A model generated the notes under the pieces. That model saw nothing but the letters and a program-made list of their open reading frames with translations. It did not search any database and was not told the origin of the DNA. A DNA stretch of 64,000 nt, from positions 4,154,001-4,218,000 of the forward strand of contig NZ_JAUSUT010000001.1 of NCBI RefSeq assembly GCF_030814215.1, written 5' to 3'. This document shows positions 15,638 through 23,484 of this stretch, one piece after another. Position numbers and translations under genes: made by a program. Position 1 is the stretch's first letter; every line of letters begins with the position of its first letter. The DNA is from Amycolatopsis thermophila. GTDB taxonomy: Bacteria; Actinomycetota; Actinomycetes; Mycobacteriales; Pseudonocardiaceae.

Positions 15638-16699
15638 GTGGCCGACCTCAGCGAGTATCGGCGGAAACGCGATCCGGAGCGGACGCCGGAACCGATGCCC
15701 GATCGCGTGGTGCCCCGGGGTGACGACGACGTGTTCGTGATCCAGGAGCACCACGCGCGGCGCCTGCACTGGGACGTGCGGTTCGAGCGGGACGGGGTCC
15801 TGGTTTCGTGGGCGGTGCCCAAGGGGCTGCCGCCGCGCCCGGGCCCGCCCCGGCTGGCCGTGCACACCGAGGACCATCCGCTGGAGTACGCGACGTTCGA
15901 GGGCGAGATCCCGAAAGGCGAGTACGGCGGCGGGAAGATGCTGATCTGGGACCGGGGCACGTACGAGGTGCTGCACTGGAACGACCACAAGGTCGAGGTC
16001 GACCTGCGCGGGTCGCGGGTGCGGGGCCGGTTCCTGTTCGTCAACAGCCACCGCGGTTCGCAGTCCCGGGACTGGCTGGTGCGGCGCGTCGATCGCGGGA
16101 GCGGCGAGGAGTTGCCGGAGTTCGTGAAGCCGATGCAGGCGCGAGCGGGCTCGTTGCCGTCCGAGGACGCCGGCTGGGCGTACGAGTTCCGGTGGCGGGG
16201 TGAGCGGGTCGTGGTGCGCGTGGAAGGCGGGCGGATCACGGTGCGTGACCACACCGGGGAGGACGTCACGCCGCTGTACCCCGAGCTGCGCGGTCTGGGT
16301 GAATCGCTGGGGGCGACGGAGGTGTTGCTCGACGGCGAGCTGATCGTGCTGGAGGACGGTCGTCCCAGCCGGAAGGCCCTGAGGACGCGGGTGTCGGCCG
16401 AGCCCCGCCAGGCGAAGCGGCTGTCGGAGCGTTCGCCGGTGCTGTTCCTGCCGTTCGACGTGCTGCACGCGGACGGGAAGTCGCTGCTGCAGCTGCCCTA
16501 CCGGAAGCGCCGGGCGCGGCTGCGGAAGCTCCAGGTGGCCGGGGACTACTGGCGAACGCCCGAGTCGTACGACGGCGGCGGGGCGGACGTGCTCGCCGCC
16601 AGCCTGGCGAACGGACTCGGCGGGGTGACCGCGAAGCGGCTCGATTCGGTCTACGAGCCGGGGAAGCGCAGCGGTGCCTGGCTGACGATCACGAAGTGA
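15638..16699 (+). CDS. LigD-like protein: 3'-phosphoesterase domain plus degenerate ATP-dependent ligase domain
   Basis: A 353-aa protein. Residues 25-150 match the LigD 3'-phosphoesterase: HHARRLHWDVRFE and HTEDHPLEYATFEGEIPKGEYGGG keep the His/Asp/Arg/Tyr set that trims 3' ends in non-homologous end joining. Residues 160-353 resemble the adenylation domain, with DGELIVLEDG (motif III), FLPFDVLHADG (IIIa) and VTAKR (IV). However, motif I, normally KxDG, reads FRWRGER, so the nucleophilic Lys is Arg and the Asp is Arg. The motif IV Glu is also missing (LGGVTAKR). The phosphoesterase is probably active and the ligase part is probably dead or only DNA-binding. No Ku gene is near. Near-leaderless GTG start after a SigF-like -10. 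Confidence 0.85.
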   Translation: MADLSEYRRKRDPERTPEPMPDRVVPRGDDDVFVIQEHHARRLHWDVRFERDGVLVSWAVPKGLPPRPGPPRLAVHTEDHPLEYATFEGEIPKGEYGGGKMLIWDRGTYEVLHWNDHKVEVDLRGSRVRGRFLFVNSHRGSQSRDWLVRRVDRGSGEELPEFVKPMQARAGSLPSEDAGWAYEFRWRGERVVVRVEGGRITVRDHTGEDVTPLYPELRGLGESLGATEVLLDGELIVLEDGRPSRKALRTRVSAEPRQAKRLSERSPVLFLPFDVLHADGKSLLQLPYRKRRARLRKLQVAGDYWRTPESYDGGGADVLAASLANGLGGVTAKRLDSVYEPGKRSGAWLTITK

Positions 16700-16780
16700 C
16701 GGTTCCGGGGTGGCGCCGTGGTCCCACGGTGTGGTTGTGTGGCGTTCGACCAGGGTGCCGATGATCAGGTCGCCCCACCC

Positions 16781-16798
16781 CGCCCCGGCGGGGCGTTT
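16781..16798 (+). terminator. short GC hairpin with T-run after LigD-like gene
   Basis: CGCCCC (16781-16786), a 3-nt loop, GGGGCG (16790-16795), then TTT. The T-run is also the GTTT -35 of the next promoter. Confidence 0.4.
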
Positions 16799-16820
16799 CG
16801 CAGGCCGGCTACGGGGGCAA
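16795..16820 (+). promoter_or_regulatory. SigF/SigB-like promoter of FAD-Rieske gene
   Basis: GTTT (16795-16798), 16-nt spacer, GGGCAA (16815-16820), then 8 nt to the GTG at 16829. Confidence 0.45.
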
Positions 16821-16828
16821 TCTGGCCC

Positions 16829-18319
16829 GTGAGCATCCAGCTGCCCGAACCGCGCTCCTTGTGGATGGAGACCGCGCCCGCGCCGGATCGCGCCGGGCGC
16901 GCGTTGCCCGCCGAGGCCGACGTGGTTGTCGTCGGCGCTGGGATCGCCGGCTTGACCACCGCGTACGGCCTCGTGCGCGCCGGGCGCTCCGTGGTGGTTC
17001 TCGAGGCCTCCGAGGTCGCTTCCGGTGTCTCCGGTCACACCACGGCCAAACTGTCCGCCCAGCACGCCCTCAAGTACGCCACCCTCGCCTCCCGCAAAGG
17101 ACCGGAAGCCGCCGCCCAGTACGGGCGCACCCAGCTGGACGCGGTCGAGTGGGTCGCTTCCACGTCGGCCGAGCTGGGCATCCAGTGCGGCTTCACCCGG
17201 CGGGACAGCTTCGTGTACTCCACCGACCCCGCCCAGGCCGGCAAGCTGCGGCAGGAGGCCGAAGCCGCCGCCGAGGCCGGGATGCCCGCCGACTTCGTCG
17301 AGCACGTCGACCTGCCCCTCGACACCGCCGGCGCGGTCCGGTTCGTCGACCAGGCCCAGTTCCACCCCCGCCGCTGGCTGCTGGGCCTGGCCGAGCACAT
17401 CGAACGCCTCGGCGGGCACGTCCTCGAGCGCGTCCGCGTCCGCAACCTCGACGAACGCCCCACGCCGGCCGTGCAGACCGACCGCGGCCAGGTCCGCGCC
17501 CGCGACGTCGTCGTGGCCACCCACTACCCGATCTTCGACCGCGGCCTCTACTTCGCGCGCCTCGACCTGACCCGCGACCTCGTCGTCGCCGGCGAGGGGG
17601 AGGCGCCGCCCGGCGTGTACCTCGACGCGGTCACCCACCGCTCGCTGCGGGGCCACACCGAGGGCGACCGCCGGTACGTGCTCGTCGGCGGCGAGCACTA
17701 CCGCACGGGCGAACCCGTCGACGTCGAGGCCCGCTACCAGCGCCTCGCCGAGGCCGCCACCACCTTCGGCGTCACCAAGGCCACCCACCGCTGGTCCGCC
17801 CACGACCTCACCACCCTCGACGGCGTGCCCTACGTCGGCCGCTACCACCCGGCCACGAACCACGTGTGGGTCGCGACCGGGTTCAGCCAGTGGGGCATGA
17901 GCGGCGGCACCGCGGCGGGCCTCCTCCTCACCGAGCTGATCACCGGCAACGGGCACCCCGCCGCGGGCCTGTTCGACCCGAACCGCTTCGACCTCAAGTC
18001 CTCGATCACCCTCGCCGAGGACGGCGCGAAGGTCGGCAAGCAGTACGTCGCCGGCTACACCCGTGCGCTCACCACCACCCCGGCGGACCTGGCCCCGGGA
18101 GCGGCACAGGTGGCGCGTCGCGGGACGGACCTGGTCGCCTCCTACCGCGGCGAGGACGGGCAGCTGCGCGAGGTCAGCGCGCTGTGCACCCACCTGGGCT
18201 GCGTGGTCGCCTTCAACAACGCCGAGAAGACCTGGGACTGCGCATGCCACGGATCGCGATTCGCCACGGACGGCTCGGTGATCCAGGGCCCGGCGACCCG
18301 GCCGCTGCCGCCGGCCTGA
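16829..18319 (+). CDS. FAD-dependent oxidoreductase with C-terminal Rieske [2Fe-2S] domain
   Basis: A 496-aa fusion protein. The N-terminal DAO-type flavin domain starts with VVVVGAGIAGLTTAYGLVRAGRSVVVLEA (about residues 30-58). A second FAD-contact region is WVATGFSQWGMSGGTAAGLLL near residue 355. The C-terminal ~80 residues form a Rieske domain with CTHLGC and CACHGS, the 2Cys-2His cluster ligands. Family members are called glycine/D-amino-acid oxidase-like Rieske proteins and move electrons from a reduced substrate to the cluster; the substrate is unknown. The start at GTG 16829 (MSIQLPEPRSLW) sits 8 nt after a SigF-like -10. Its last 76 bp overlap the next gene. Confidence 0.87.
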   Translation: MSIQLPEPRSLWMETAPAPDRAGRALPAEADVVVVGAGIAGLTTAYGLVRAGRSVVVLEASEVASGVSGHTTAKLSAQHALKYATLASRKGPEAAAQYGRTQLDAVEWVASTSAELGIQCGFTRRDSFVYSTDPAQAGKLRQEAEAAAEAGMPADFVEHVDLPLDTAGAVRFVDQAQFHPRRWLLGLAEHIERLGGHVLERVRVRNLDERPTPAVQTDRGQVRARDVVVATHYPIFDRGLYFARLDLTRDLVVAGEGEAPPGVYLDAVTHRSLRGHTEGDRRYVLVGGEHYRTGEPVDVEARYQRLAEAATTFGVTKATHRWSAHDLTTLDGVPYVGRYHPATNHVWVATGFSQWGMSGGTAAGLLLTELITGNGHPAAGLFDPNRFDLKSSITLAEDGAKVGKQYVAGYTRALTTTPADLAPGAAQVARRGTDLVASYRGEDGQLREVSALCTHLGCVVAFNNAEKTWDCACHGSRFATDGSVIQGPATRPLPPA

Positions 18320-19389
18320 CCGTCGGCGTCGAGGAGGAGTTCCTGCTCCTCGACCCCGCCACCGGCGCCACCCTGCCGCGCGCCGCCGCGATCGTCGCCG
18401 CCGACCCGCCGCTGCCGCCCGGTGCGAAGCTGCACCGCGAACTGCGGCTCACCCAGGTGGAGGCCGCGACCGGTGTCTGCACCCGGGCACGGCAGCTGCG
18501 CGAACAGCTCGTCGCCGGCCGCCGGGCGCTCGCCGGGTCCGCCCGCCTGCACGGCGCGGTGATCGCCTCGTCCGGCACACCGGTCCTCTCCGGACCGTCC
18601 ACATCGGAGAACCAGGACGGCAGGTTCGGGGACATCGACCGGGTCTACCGGGGCATGGTCGCCGACTACGAGGCCTGCGGGTGCCACGTGCACGTCGGCG
18701 TGGCGGATGCGGAGACCGCGGTCGCGGTGATGAACCACCTGCGCCCGTGGCTGCCGTCGCTGCTGGCGCTGTCCGTGAACTCGCCGTTCGACCACGGCCG
18801 CGACACCGGGTACGGCAGCTGGCGGATGGTGCAGCAGTCCCGGTTCCCCGGCGCGGGAATCCCGCCGTACTTCCCGGACCTGGAGGCCTACCGGGCCGAA
18901 GTGCGGCGGCTCGCGGACTGTGGCGCGCTGGTGGACGAGTCGATGTCGTTCTGGCTCGTGCGCCCCTCGGCTTCGTTCCCCACACTGGAATTCCGGGTCG
19001 CCGATGCGGCGTCCACAGTGGATGAAGCGGTGTTGCAGGCCGTGCTCTCCCGCGCTCTGGTGCGCCGCGCCCTCGCCGATCTCTCCGACGGTGTCCCACC
19101 GCCCGAGATCTCCGGGCAGGTCGCCGCCGCCGCCCTGTGGGCCGCGGCGCGCGACGGGATCGACGGGGAGGGCGTGCACGCCTGTCACGCCCGCCGACTG
19201 CCGGCCTGGCAGCTCGTCGACGAACTCGTCGCGCACGTCGCGTCGACGCTCGACGAGACCGGTGACCGGGACCTCGTCGCGATCGTCCTGGAACGGCTCC
19301 GCCGCGACGGCAGCGGCGCCCGGCGTCAGCGCAAGGCCGCCGCGGCCGGGCTGCCCGCCCTGCTCGCCACGATCACCCATCAGGCTTAA
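18244..19389 (+). CDS. YbdK-type carboxylate-amine ligase (glutamate-cysteine ligase 2 family)
   Basis: A 381-aa protein. The typical family start (LTVGVEEEFLLLDPATG) is at residue 25; upstream, the only ATG/GTG/TTG in frame is the ATG at 18244, which lies inside the Rieske-domain gene. The 24-residue extension therefore comes from a 76-bp out-of-phase overlap. Other motifs: LTQVEAATGVC, CGCHVHVGV, NSPFDHGRDTGYGSWR. The family makes gamma-glutamyl-cysteine-like bonds with ATP, though many actinobacterial members have unknown substrates. The overlap suggests tight coupling with the Rieske oxidoreductase. Confidence 0.85.
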   Translation: MPRIAIRHGRLGDPGPGDPAAAAGLTVGVEEEFLLLDPATGATLPRAAAIVAADPPLPPGAKLHRELRLTQVEAATGVCTRARQLREQLVAGRRALAGSARLHGAVIASSGTPVLSGPSTSENQDGRFGDIDRVYRGMVADYEACGCHVHVGVADAETAVAVMNHLRPWLPSLLALSVNSPFDHGRDTGYGSWRMVQQSRFPGAGIPPYFPDLEAYRAEVRRLADCGALVDESMSFWLVRPSASFPTLEFRVADAASTVDEAVLQAVLSRALVRRALADLSDGVPPPEISGQVAAAALWAAARDGIDGEGVHACHARRLPAWQLVDELVAHVASTLDETGDRDLVAIVLERLRRDGSGARRQRKAAAAGLPALLATITHQA

Positions 19390-19409
19390 CCGACCGCGAG
19401 CAGGGGTAA
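19384..19409 (+). promoter_or_regulatory. SigF/SigB-like promoter of haem-oxygenase-like gene
   Basis: GCTT (19384-19387), 16-nt spacer, GGGTAA (19404-19409), then 9 nt to the GTG at 19419. The -35 overlaps the stop codon of the preceding gene. Confidence 0.5.
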
Positions 19410-19418
19410 CCGGGGGAG

Positions 19419-20417
19419 GTGACGACTGCCATGACGCTCGCGGCTGCCCTCCCGGCGCCCCGGGGACCGCTGTCCGAAGCCGTGATCGAGGCGCTGGGCC
19501 GCGACGAGCGCGGGGACTTCCCCGAGCTGCCCGAGGCCGCGGAGGCCGACCCCTTCGGCGAGGATCTGCAGCTCGCCCTGCACGTCTGCTACGAGCTGCA
19601 CTACCAGGGTTTCGCCGGCGTCGACCCGGACTGGGAGTGGGATCCGGACCTGCTGCGCCTGCGCGCGGCGATGGAGCGGGTGTTCCTGGCCGCGCTGCGG
19701 GCCCGCACGCCGGGAGGTGACGACGTGACGGAGGCGCTCGCGCCGCTGCTCGTCGAGCCGGTCAACGGCACCGGGCTCTCGCACCACCTGGCCGCGGACG
19801 GCACGTGGGGGCAGCTGCGCGAGTACTTCGCGCTGCGGTCGATCTACCACCACAAGGAGGCCGACCCGCACGCCTGGGTCATCCCGCGCCTGCGCGGCAG
19901 GCCGAAGGCGGCGCTGGTGGCGGTGGAGTTCGACGAGTACGGCGGGGGCCGGGCCGACCAGGTGCACGCGCAACTGTTCGCCGACCTGCTGGACGGCGCC
20001 GGGCTGAACCCGGCCTACCTGCACTACCTCGACCACGCCCCGGCGTGCATGCTCGCGGTGGTCAACATGATGTCGCTGTTCGGGCTGCACCGGCGGTTCC
20101 GCGCCGCGCTGGCCGGGCACTTCGCGGCCGCCGAGATCACCACCGCGCCCAGCGCGCAGCGGCTGGAGAAGGCGTTGAAGCGGCTGGACGCCGACGAGCG
20201 CTGCCGGTACTTCTACACCGAGCACATCGAGGCCGACGCGGTGCACGAGCAGGTCATGCGGCGCGACGTGCTGGGCGGCCTGCTGGAGACCGAGCCGGAC
20301 CTGGCGGGCGACATCGTGTTCGGCATCCAGGCGACGGACCTGGTGGAGCAGCGCTTCGCGGACCACGTGATGGGGGCCTGGCGGGCGGGCCGCAGCGCGC
20401 TGCGCAGACCGCTGTAG
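19419..20417 (+). CDS. iron-containing redox enzyme of haem-oxygenase fold
   Basis: A 332-aa protein. Residues 90-325 fit the haem-oxygenase-like di-iron fold: FALRSIYHHKEADPHAWVIPRL, ALVAVEFDEYGGG and RYFYTEHIEADAVHEQ supply His, Glu and Asp metal ligands. Known relatives include di-iron oxidases and lyases, so it could oxidise a fatty or amino acid. Two starts are possible. GTG 19419 lies 9 nt after a SigF-like GGGTAA. ATG 19431 has GGGGGAGG 12 nt upstream. The same spacing in nearby genes favours the GTG. It ends before a GC-rich hairpin facing the CDGSH gene. Confidence 0.82.
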   Translation: MTTAMTLAAALPAPRGPLSEAVIEALGRDERGDFPELPEAAEADPFGEDLQLALHVCYELHYQGFAGVDPDWEWDPDLLRLRAAMERVFLAALRARTPGGDDVTEALAPLLVEPVNGTGLSHHLAADGTWGQLREYFALRSIYHHKEADPHAWVIPRLRGRPKAALVAVEFDEYGGGRADQVHAQLFADLLDGAGLNPAYLHYLDHAPACMLAVVNMMSLFGLHRRFRAALAGHFAAAEITTAPSAQRLEKALKRLDADERCRYFYTEHIEADAVHEQVMRRDVLGGLLETEPDLAGDIVFGIQATDLVEQRFADHVMGAWRAGRSALRRPL

Positions 20418-20527
20418 CGGAAGGGGCGTGTCCCGATGGGGTTGTCAAGCCGCAGCCGTCGGCGGGGCCAGTCATCCGGAACCTGGCGACCACAGCTCCT
20501 TGATCAGAAACCACGAAGATGGCAACG

Positions 20528-20544
20528 GGGCGGGCCTCCCGCCC
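20528..20544. terminator. GC hairpin between convergent genes
   Basis: GGGCGGG (20528-20534), 3-nt loop, CCCGCCC (20538-20544), in the 135-bp gap between two converging genes. No T-run. Confidence 0.4.
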
Positions 20545-20552
20545 GCCACCCG

Positions 20553-20756
20553 TCAGTTCCGGACGCGCTTGCGGTGGCTGGTGTCGCAGAAGGGGTACCG
20601 CTTGCTGCGGCGGCACGCGCACAGCGCCACCACGAAGCGGTCCGACCGGGCGACCGTCCCGTCGGGCATCTCCAGCTCCACCGGGCCCTCCACGAGCACC
20701 GGCCCGCCGTCGACGAGCGTCACCCTGCGCGGCTCAGCGTTCGGTCCGGTCGGCAC
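20553..20756 (-). CDS. CDGSH iron-sulfur domain protein
   Basis: A 67-aa protein with the motif CACRRSKRYPFCDTSH (residues 46-61). It supplies the three Cys and one His that bind a redox-active [2Fe-2S] cluster. The ATG at 20756 lies inside the end of the methyltransferase gene (23-bp overlap); a later GTG would also keep the domain. It is the last gene of the DUF2795-topoisomerase-methyltransferase-CDGSH unit. Small CDGSH proteins take part in iron and redox balance. Confidence 0.87.
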   Translation of the reverse strand: MPTGPNAEPRRVTLVDGGPVLVEGPVELEMPDGTVARSDRFVVALCACRRSKRYPFCDTSHRKRVRN

Positions 20757-21390
20757 GGATCACCACCAGCTCCTCGTGTCGTTGCCCGGGCGCGATGAGC
20801 CCGGTGCGCTCCAGGAAGTCGATCCGCCCGCGCATCACCGGGCCGAACGGCTCGATCGCCCGCGCCACCACGGATGTCTTGAGCCCGCTGTCCCGCAGCG
20901 ACTCCACCGTCCGGCGGATGCCGCACAGCGACGAATGCACCAGCAGCATCGTCCCGTCCGGAGCGAGCAGGTCGTGGGCCCTGGTGCACAGGCAGTCCAG
21001 GTGCTTGCGCCCGTCCGCGCCGGCGTCCCACGCCAGCGCCGCCCCGTCCGGGTCCTCCGTGGACTCGCACGGCACGTACGGCGGGTTCGCCAGCACCACG
21101 TCGAACGGCGCGCCGCCGATGGTCTGCGACAGGTCACCGTGCCGGACCTCGACCGGGAGCCCCCGCACCCGCGCGTTGAACCGCGCGCTCAGCACGGCCG
21201 GCAGGTACCGGTCGACCGCGGTCACGCTCGACGCTCCACCGCGGACGGCGGCGATCGCCAGCGCGCCGGTGCCGGTGCACACCTCGAGAACCCGCGCGCC
21301 CGCCGGGAGGCGCGCTTCCCGCATCGCGCGCATCAGCAGCCAGGTGTCCGCCTGCGGCCGGTACACCCCGGGAAGTCTCAGCAGCTTCAC
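20734..21390 (-). CDS. HemK/PrmC-like SAM-dependent methyltransferase
   Basis: A 218-aa protein from GTG 21390 (VKLLRLPGVYRPQADTWLL). The class I SAM motif is VLEVCTGTGALAIAA, and NPPYVPC is the catalytic (D/N)PPY motif of N-methyltransferases acting on Gln, Asn or bases. It lacks the PrmC N-terminal helical domain, so its target is not clear; in mycobacteria similar stand-alone proteins are uncharacterised. The start is 28 nt after the topoisomerase stop codon. Confidence 0.82.
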   Translation of the reverse strand: MKLLRLPGVYRPQADTWLLMRAMREARLPAGARVLEVCTGTGALAIAAVRGGASSVTAVDRYLPAVLSARFNARVRGLPVEVRHGDLSQTIGGAPFDVVLANPPYVPCESTEDPDGAALAWDAGADGRKHLDCLCTRAHDLLAPDGTMLLVHSSLCGIRRTVESLRDSGLKTSVVARAIEPFGPVMRGRIDFLERTGLIAPGQRHEELVVIRADRTER

Positions 21391-21418
21391 CCGGATCAGG
21401 TACCACTGGACGCGCAGG

Positions 21419-22429
21419 TCAAACCCCGGAAAGCAGGCGGATGACCGCCCGGTCGAGCACCTCGCGGTCCGCGTCGGTGCGGACGCCGGTGCGGCCCAGG
21501 CGCCGCACCGCGGCCTGGATCGTCTTCCCCCGCGCGTGCGCCTCCACCACTCTGGGGTCCACATAGGACTTCCGGCACACGGCCGGGGTGTTGCCCAGCT
21601 CCTCGGACACCTCGCGCATCACCGCGGCCTGGGTGCGTTTCAGCCCGCGCTGCGAGGTGACCGGCTCGGCCGCGGCGAACGCGGTGGCCGCCAGCACGGT
21701 GGCGTTCCACGTCCGCAGGTCCTTCACGGTGAACTCGTCACCGACCATTTCCTTGAAGCGCTCGTTGATCTCGTCGGCGTGCACCTCGTGCCAGCCGCGG
21801 GGTGTGCGGTAGACGAACAGCCGGTCGCTGCCCGTCCGGGATCTGCGCAGCGCTTTGACCACGGCCGCCAGGTCGGCGTCGGCGAGCGTGATGGTGCGTT
21901 CGATGCCGCCCTTCGCGGGGTAGCAGAAGGTCAGCTCGTCGCGTTTGACGGCGACGTGCTCGCGCAACAGCGTCGCCGCGCCGTAGGTGCCGTTCGACTC
22001 GGCGTACTCCTCGCTGCCCACCCGGAAGACGCCGCGGTCGAGCATCCGCAGCGCCGCCGCGAGCACCCGTTCGCGGCCGAGACCGGGCCGGAGGAGATCC
22101 TCGGCGATCTGCATCCGCCACTTCGGCAGCCGCCGGGCCAGCTCGCGGACCCGCTCGTGCTTCTCCTCGTCGCGCTCCTGGCGCCAGCGGTCGTGGTAGC
22201 GGTACTGGCGGCGGCCGGCGTCGTCGGTGCCCACGGCCTGGATGTGCCCGTTCGGGTAGGGGCAGATCCACACGTCCCGCCACGCCGGGGGCACGGCCAG
22301 GCTCTTGATCCGCTGCAGGGTCTCCTCGTCCCGCAGCGGTTCGCCCTCCGGGGTCAGGTACCGGAAGCCGCGCCCGCTCCGCTGACGCCGGATGCCGGGC
22401 TGGGAGAGCCTGCTCCTGCGCAACCGCAT
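21419..22429 (-). CDS. DNA topoisomerase IB
   Basis: A 336-aa poxvirus/eukaryote-like type IB topoisomerase that relaxes supercoils through a 3'-phosphotyrosyl link. The active-site Tyr is in NTPAVCRKSYVDPRVV. Conserved basic catalytic residues lie in FRVGSEEYA and VKDLRTWNATVLAA, with Lys in YPAKGG. The N-terminal domain is GFRYLTPEGEPLRDEETLQRI. The ATG at 22429 (MRLRRSRLSQPGI) follows the DUF2795 stop by 5 nt. The enzyme is an accessory topoisomerase, found patchily in bacteria. Confidence 0.9.
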   Translation of the reverse strand: MRLRRSRLSQPGIRRQRSGRGFRYLTPEGEPLRDEETLQRIKSLAVPPAWRDVWICPYPNGHIQAVGTDDAGRRQYRYHDRWRQERDEEKHERVRELARRLPKWRMQIAEDLLRPGLGRERVLAAALRMLDRGVFRVGSEEYAESNGTYGAATLLREHVAVKRDELTFCYPAKGGIERTITLADADLAAVVKALRRSRTGSDRLFVYRTPRGWHEVHADEINERFKEMVGDEFTVKDLRTWNATVLAATAFAAAEPVTSQRGLKRTQAAVMREVSEELGNTPAVCRKSYVDPRVVEAHARGKTIQAAVRRLGRTGVRTDADREVLDRAVIRLLSGV

Positions 22430-22434
22430 GGCGG

Positions 22435-22629
22435 TCAGGTGATCTCGCTGCAGGCGCCGGTCACCGCGTCGAGGTCGGGGTAGGTGGTGTCCGGGATCGC
22501 GCCCAGGTGTCCGAGTGTGCTGTCGTCCGCGCCGTGGGCCGTCGCCTGGCGGATCAGCTCGGCCCGGTCGCACGGGAAGTCCACTTCGGACAGCAGTGCG
22601 CGCAGGCGGTCGGGGTCGGGCGTGGTCAT
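22435..22629 (-). CDS. DUF2795 small protein
   Basis: A 64-aa protein, MTTPDPDRLRALLSEVDFPCDRAELI..., matching DUF2795, a domain predicted to contact DNA or RNA. It leads the TopIB operon. No Shine-Dalgarno sequence is seen: ATG 22629 is 9 nt after GGGTAA, so the mRNA should be near-leaderless. Confidence 0.8.
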   Translation of the reverse strand: MTTPDPDRLRALLSEVDFPCDRAELIRQATAHGADDSTLGHLGAIPDTTYPDLDAVTGACSEIT

Positions 22630-22638
22630 GCCGCCGGA

Positions 22639-22663
22639 TTACCCCGCCCCGACCGGGGCAAAC
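22639..22663 (-). promoter_or_regulatory. SigF/SigB-like promoter of DUF2795-topoisomerase operon
   Basis: On the minus strand GTTT (22663-22660), 15-nt spacer, GGGTAA (22644-22639), 9 nt to the ATG at 22629. This is the best match in the window. Confidence 0.68.
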
Positions 22664-22716
22664 GGGGGCGGCCCCGCCCCGGAAATAACCGGGCGCCGCA
22701 CGTGGTTGTGACCGGC

Positions 22717-23472
22717 ATGACAACCGATGGTCGTGGCCGGGTCCGGACCGAACCGGGCACCAAGCGCGTACGGGCGGTCTTCGGCGGGCAGGTCGTCGCC
22801 GACACCCTCCGCCCGCTCATGGTGTGGGAGGTCCCGTACTACCCGACCTACTACGTCCCCAGGGACGACGTGCGCACCGGCTACCTGGTCGCCACCGGTG
22901 AGACGGCGCACTCACCGAGCCGCGGCGACGCCGACGTGTTCACCGTGCGGGTGGGGGACCGCGAGGCGCCGGGCGCCGCGCTGGAGTACCCGGACTCGCC
23001 GCTGGAGGCGCTGAAGGGCCACGTGCGGCTCGACTTCGCCGCGATGGACTCGTGGTTCGAGGAGGACGAGGAGATCTTCGTGCACCCGCGCGACCCGCGG
23101 ACCCGCATCGACATCCTCGCCAGCTCGCGGCACGTGCGCGTCGAGATCGACGGCGTCACCGTGGCGGAGTCGCGCAGCCCGCGGCTGCTGTTCGAGACCG
23201 GGCTGCCCACCCGCTACTACCTGCCGAAGACCGACGTGCGGCTGGACCTGCTGGAACCCAGCGACACCATCACGCGCTGCCCGTACAAGGGCGAGGCCGA
23301 GTACTACTCGGTGCGCGTGGGGGACAGGCTGCACGAGGACGTGGTCTGGTACTACCGGATGCCGCTGCCGGAGAGCCAGAAGGTGCAGGGGCTGGTCGCC
23401 TTCTACGACGAGAAGGTGGACGTCTACCTGGACGGCGTGAAGCAGGAGCGCCCGAAGACCAAGTTCGCCTGA
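22717..23472 (+). CDS. double DUF427 protein
   Basis: A 251-aa protein containing two DUF427 domains in tandem. Each has a VVA(D/E)(T/S)...YY.P..DV segment: VVADTLRPLMVWEVPYYPTYYVPRDDV near residue 28 and VTVAESRSPRLLFETGLPTRYYLPKTDV near residue 152. Each is followed by an RVGDR unit. DUF427 is a small beta-barrel (Mss4-like) of unknown function, common next to stress genes in actinobacteria. The ATG at 22717 is divergent from the DUF2795 gene. No good ribosome site is seen. Confidence 0.83.
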   Translation: MTTDGRGRVRTEPGTKRVRAVFGGQVVADTLRPLMVWEVPYYPTYYVPRDDVRTGYLVATGETAHSPSRGDADVFTVRVGDREAPGAALEYPDSPLEALKGHVRLDFAAMDSWFEEDEEIFVHPRDPRTRIDILASSRHVRVEIDGVTVAESRSPRLLFETGLPTRYYLPKTDVRLDLLEPSDTITRCPYKGEAEYYSVRVGDRLHEDVVWYYRMPLPESQKVQGLVAFYDEKVDVYLDGVKQERPKTKFA

Positions 23473-23484
23473 GGACATCCGGCC

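Noticed and set aside
22705-22716. SigF-like promoter for the double-DUF427 gene
   Set aside because: GGAAATAA is present further upstream but no GTTT at a suitable distance and no GGGTA core.
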